Below the pieces are notes generated by a model. It was not told the DNA's origin. It did not search any database and saw only the letters and a list, made by a program, of their open reading frames with translations. DNA of 64,000 nt, taken from assembly GCA_963704005.1 (NCBI GenBank), contig CAVPGJ010000001.1:987590-1051589 (forward strand), given 5' to 3'. The stretch is from AC-32 sp963704005 (GTDB lineage: Bacteria > Actinomycetota > Thermoleophilia > Gaiellales > Gaiellaceae). How positions within the stretch are numbered: the first letter of the stretch is position 1; each line of letters begins with the position of its first letter. The translations under genes and the position numbers were made by a program. Shown here in pieces: positions 62,785 to 64,000 of the stretch.

Positions 62785-64000
62785 GCGCGATCAGGAAGGT
62801 ACCGGCGACGCAGGCCAACCCGCCCGAGACGATCGAGAAGCGCACGGTCGTGAGCGACGCGACGAGGCCGGCCTCGACGTTGCCGAGCGCGGGCGTCGCC
62901 GCGACCTGCGCGAACTCGATTCCGGAGACACGGCCTCGGAGCGGGTCAGGCGTCACGGTCCAGAGGATCGTCCCGCGGAGGACCGCGCTGACGTTGTCGG
63001 CCGCGCCCGCCGCCGCGAGCAGGAGCAGCGCGAGCCAGAGGGTCTCGGCGAAGCCGAATGCGGCGATCGCCACGCCCCAAAGCGCGGCCGCGATCGCCAC
63101 GTAGAGCCCTTGCCGGCGCACGTGCCCGATCCAGCCCGAGACCAGCGAGGCCGCGAGCGCGCCGGCGTAGGGCGCCGCGTACATCAGGCCGAGGACCCCC
63201 GCACCGCCGTGGAAGCGATTCAGCGCGAGCGCGGGGAAAAGCGCCCGCGGCATCCCGAACACCATCGCGTTCGAGTCGACCAGGAACATGCCGAGCAGCA
63301 CCTTCTTCCGCCGAACAAAGCGGAAGCCCTCGGCGATCGTGCGCAGGCTCGGCCGGTCGGCGTCGTGAGCGGGCGCGAGCCTCGGAAGGCGCCAGACCGA
63401 CCAGAGCGAGGCCGTGAACGTGGCGGCGTCCAGCAGGTACGCCCCCTTCAAGCCCAGGACCGCGATCAGCACGCCGCCGAGCGCGGGTCCCGCGACGTTG
63501 GTCGTGCTCCCGTAAACGTTCTCGATCGCGATCGCGGCGGAGAGCTCGCTCTGGTCGACCAGCCGCGGGATGACGCTGTTCATCCCGGCGACGCCGAGCG
63601 AGAAGATCGACATCGCGACCGTCACGAGCACGTAGATCGCCCAGACGCGCGGTTGGTCGAGCGACGCGTTGAAGGCAAAGCCGAGCGCGACGACGGCCAG
63701 CAGAAGCTCGGTCACGAGCAGGAGCTTGCGTTTGTCGACCGAGTCGGCGATCGCCCCGCCCACGATCGTCAGGGTCAGCAGCGGGAAGAGCTCGCAGAGC
63801 GAGAGCAGACCCACCTGGAGTGTCGAATGCGTCAGCTGGTAGAGCTGGAAGGGCGCGGCGACCGCGGCGATCTCACTCCCGAAGGTCGAGATCGTCTGGC
63901 CGACGAAGAGCCGTCGGAAGGCCGGGTGGCGGCGAAGCGGGCCGAGGTCGATAGCCAGCCGGCGAATGAGGCCGGGCTCTCGGATCTCCGACGGTTCCAA
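62738..64000 (-). CDS. Major facilitator superfamily transporter, start at or beyond the window edge
   Basis: At least 420 residues; about 12 membrane segments. FRRLFVGQTISTFGSEIAAV, GGAIADSVDKRKLLLVTELL (signature loop), and VTPDPLRGRVSGIEFAQVAA (mirrored loop) fit the MFS_3/EntS-like exporter group. The first codon at the edge is TTG; the true start may be outside. Overlaps the glycosylase start by 47 bases, so they are likely co-transcribed. Confidence 0.83.
   Translation of the reverse strand: MEPSEIREPGLIRRLAIDLGPLRRHPAFRRLFVGQTISTFGSEIAAVAAPFQLYQLTHSTLQVGLLSLCELFPLLTLTIVGGAIADSVDKRKLLLVTELLLAVVALGFAFNASLDQPRVWAIYVLVTVAMSIFSLGVAGMNSVIPRLVDQSELSAAIAIENVYGSTTNVAGPALGGVLIAVLGLKGAYLLDAATFTASLWSVWRLPRLAPAHDADRPSLRTIAEGFRFVRRKKVLLGMFLVDSNAMVFGMPRALFPALALNRFHGGAGVLGLMYAAPYAGALAASLVSGWIGHVRRQGLYVAIAAALWGVAIAAFGFAETLWLALLLLAAAGAADNVSAVLRGTILWTVTPDPLRGRVSGIEFAQVAATPALGNVEAGLVASLTTVRFSIVSGGLACVAGTFLIALAVPAFIHYDARAPA

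Overview
The window is 64 kb of GC-rich chromosome from an actinobacterium. A WhiA orthologue, a coproporphyrin-type ChdC/HemQ, a class I fructose-bisphosphate aldolase beside GlpX, and the general look of the 16S gene suggest class Thermoleophilia (Gaiellales/Solirubrobacterales-like). That placement is inference; no database was used.

Layout. 0.2-3.2 kb: ABC exporter behind a structured leader, a secreted protein resembling G1 (eqolisin) peptidases, tRNA-Gln and tRNA-Glu. 3.2-8.6 kb: a small integrative element in the 3' end of tRNA-Glu, with a 22-nt att duplication, internal 27-nt direct repeats, a tyrosine integrase, two excisionase-like proteins, an XRE/nucleotidyltransferase-like pair, a BrnT/BrnA-like pair and secreted orphans. 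8.6-22 kb: tRNA-Gly, aldolase, GlpX, ArgS, an RCK-type channel, an M48 peptidase beside five tandem 100-bp repeats, a membrane-tethered ECF sigma factor and small enzymes. 21.5-27.7 kb: minus-strand glycolytic series whiA-gap-pgk-tpiA-gpmI followed by an ECF sigma factor. 27.7-42 kb: ogt and pruA (both frameshifted), sialidase-like and glycosidase-like secreted proteins, MFS, uvrC, chdC, bcp, tRNA-Leu and a frameshifted subtilase. 42-47 kb: molybdate operon (HTH-TOBE regulator, modA, modB, modC) with a ferritin-like protein. 47.6-53.3 kb: tRNA-Asn, dnaG, dgt, SDR, phosphatase, M48 peptidase. 53.3-58.6 kb: 16S-23S-5S operon on the minus strand with no spacer tRNA. 58.6-64 kb: tyrS, a frameshifted PBP1A with PASTA domains, a 3-methyladenine glycosylase and an MFS protein cut by the window edge.

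Most unusual features. (1) A family of about 70-bp dispersed elements with two hairpins occurs at 12 places (16 units). They touch start and stop codons, encode the ends of some proteins, and in one place form an exact 5 x 100-bp array. (2) A conserved leader with two competing hairpins precedes both the ABC exporter and dgt. (3) A 164-bp segment with perfect 14-bp terminal inverted repeats lies between dgt and dnaG and includes the dnaG ribosome-binding site. (4) ArgS and TyrS both lack the canonical class I HIGH residues, and TyrS also lacks KMSKS. (5) At least four conserved genes are broken by a net +1 frameshift; sequencing or assembly error is the simplest explanation. (6) A GTAACAC-N-GTGTTAC palindrome occurs inside argS and on both sides of a small HTH gene.
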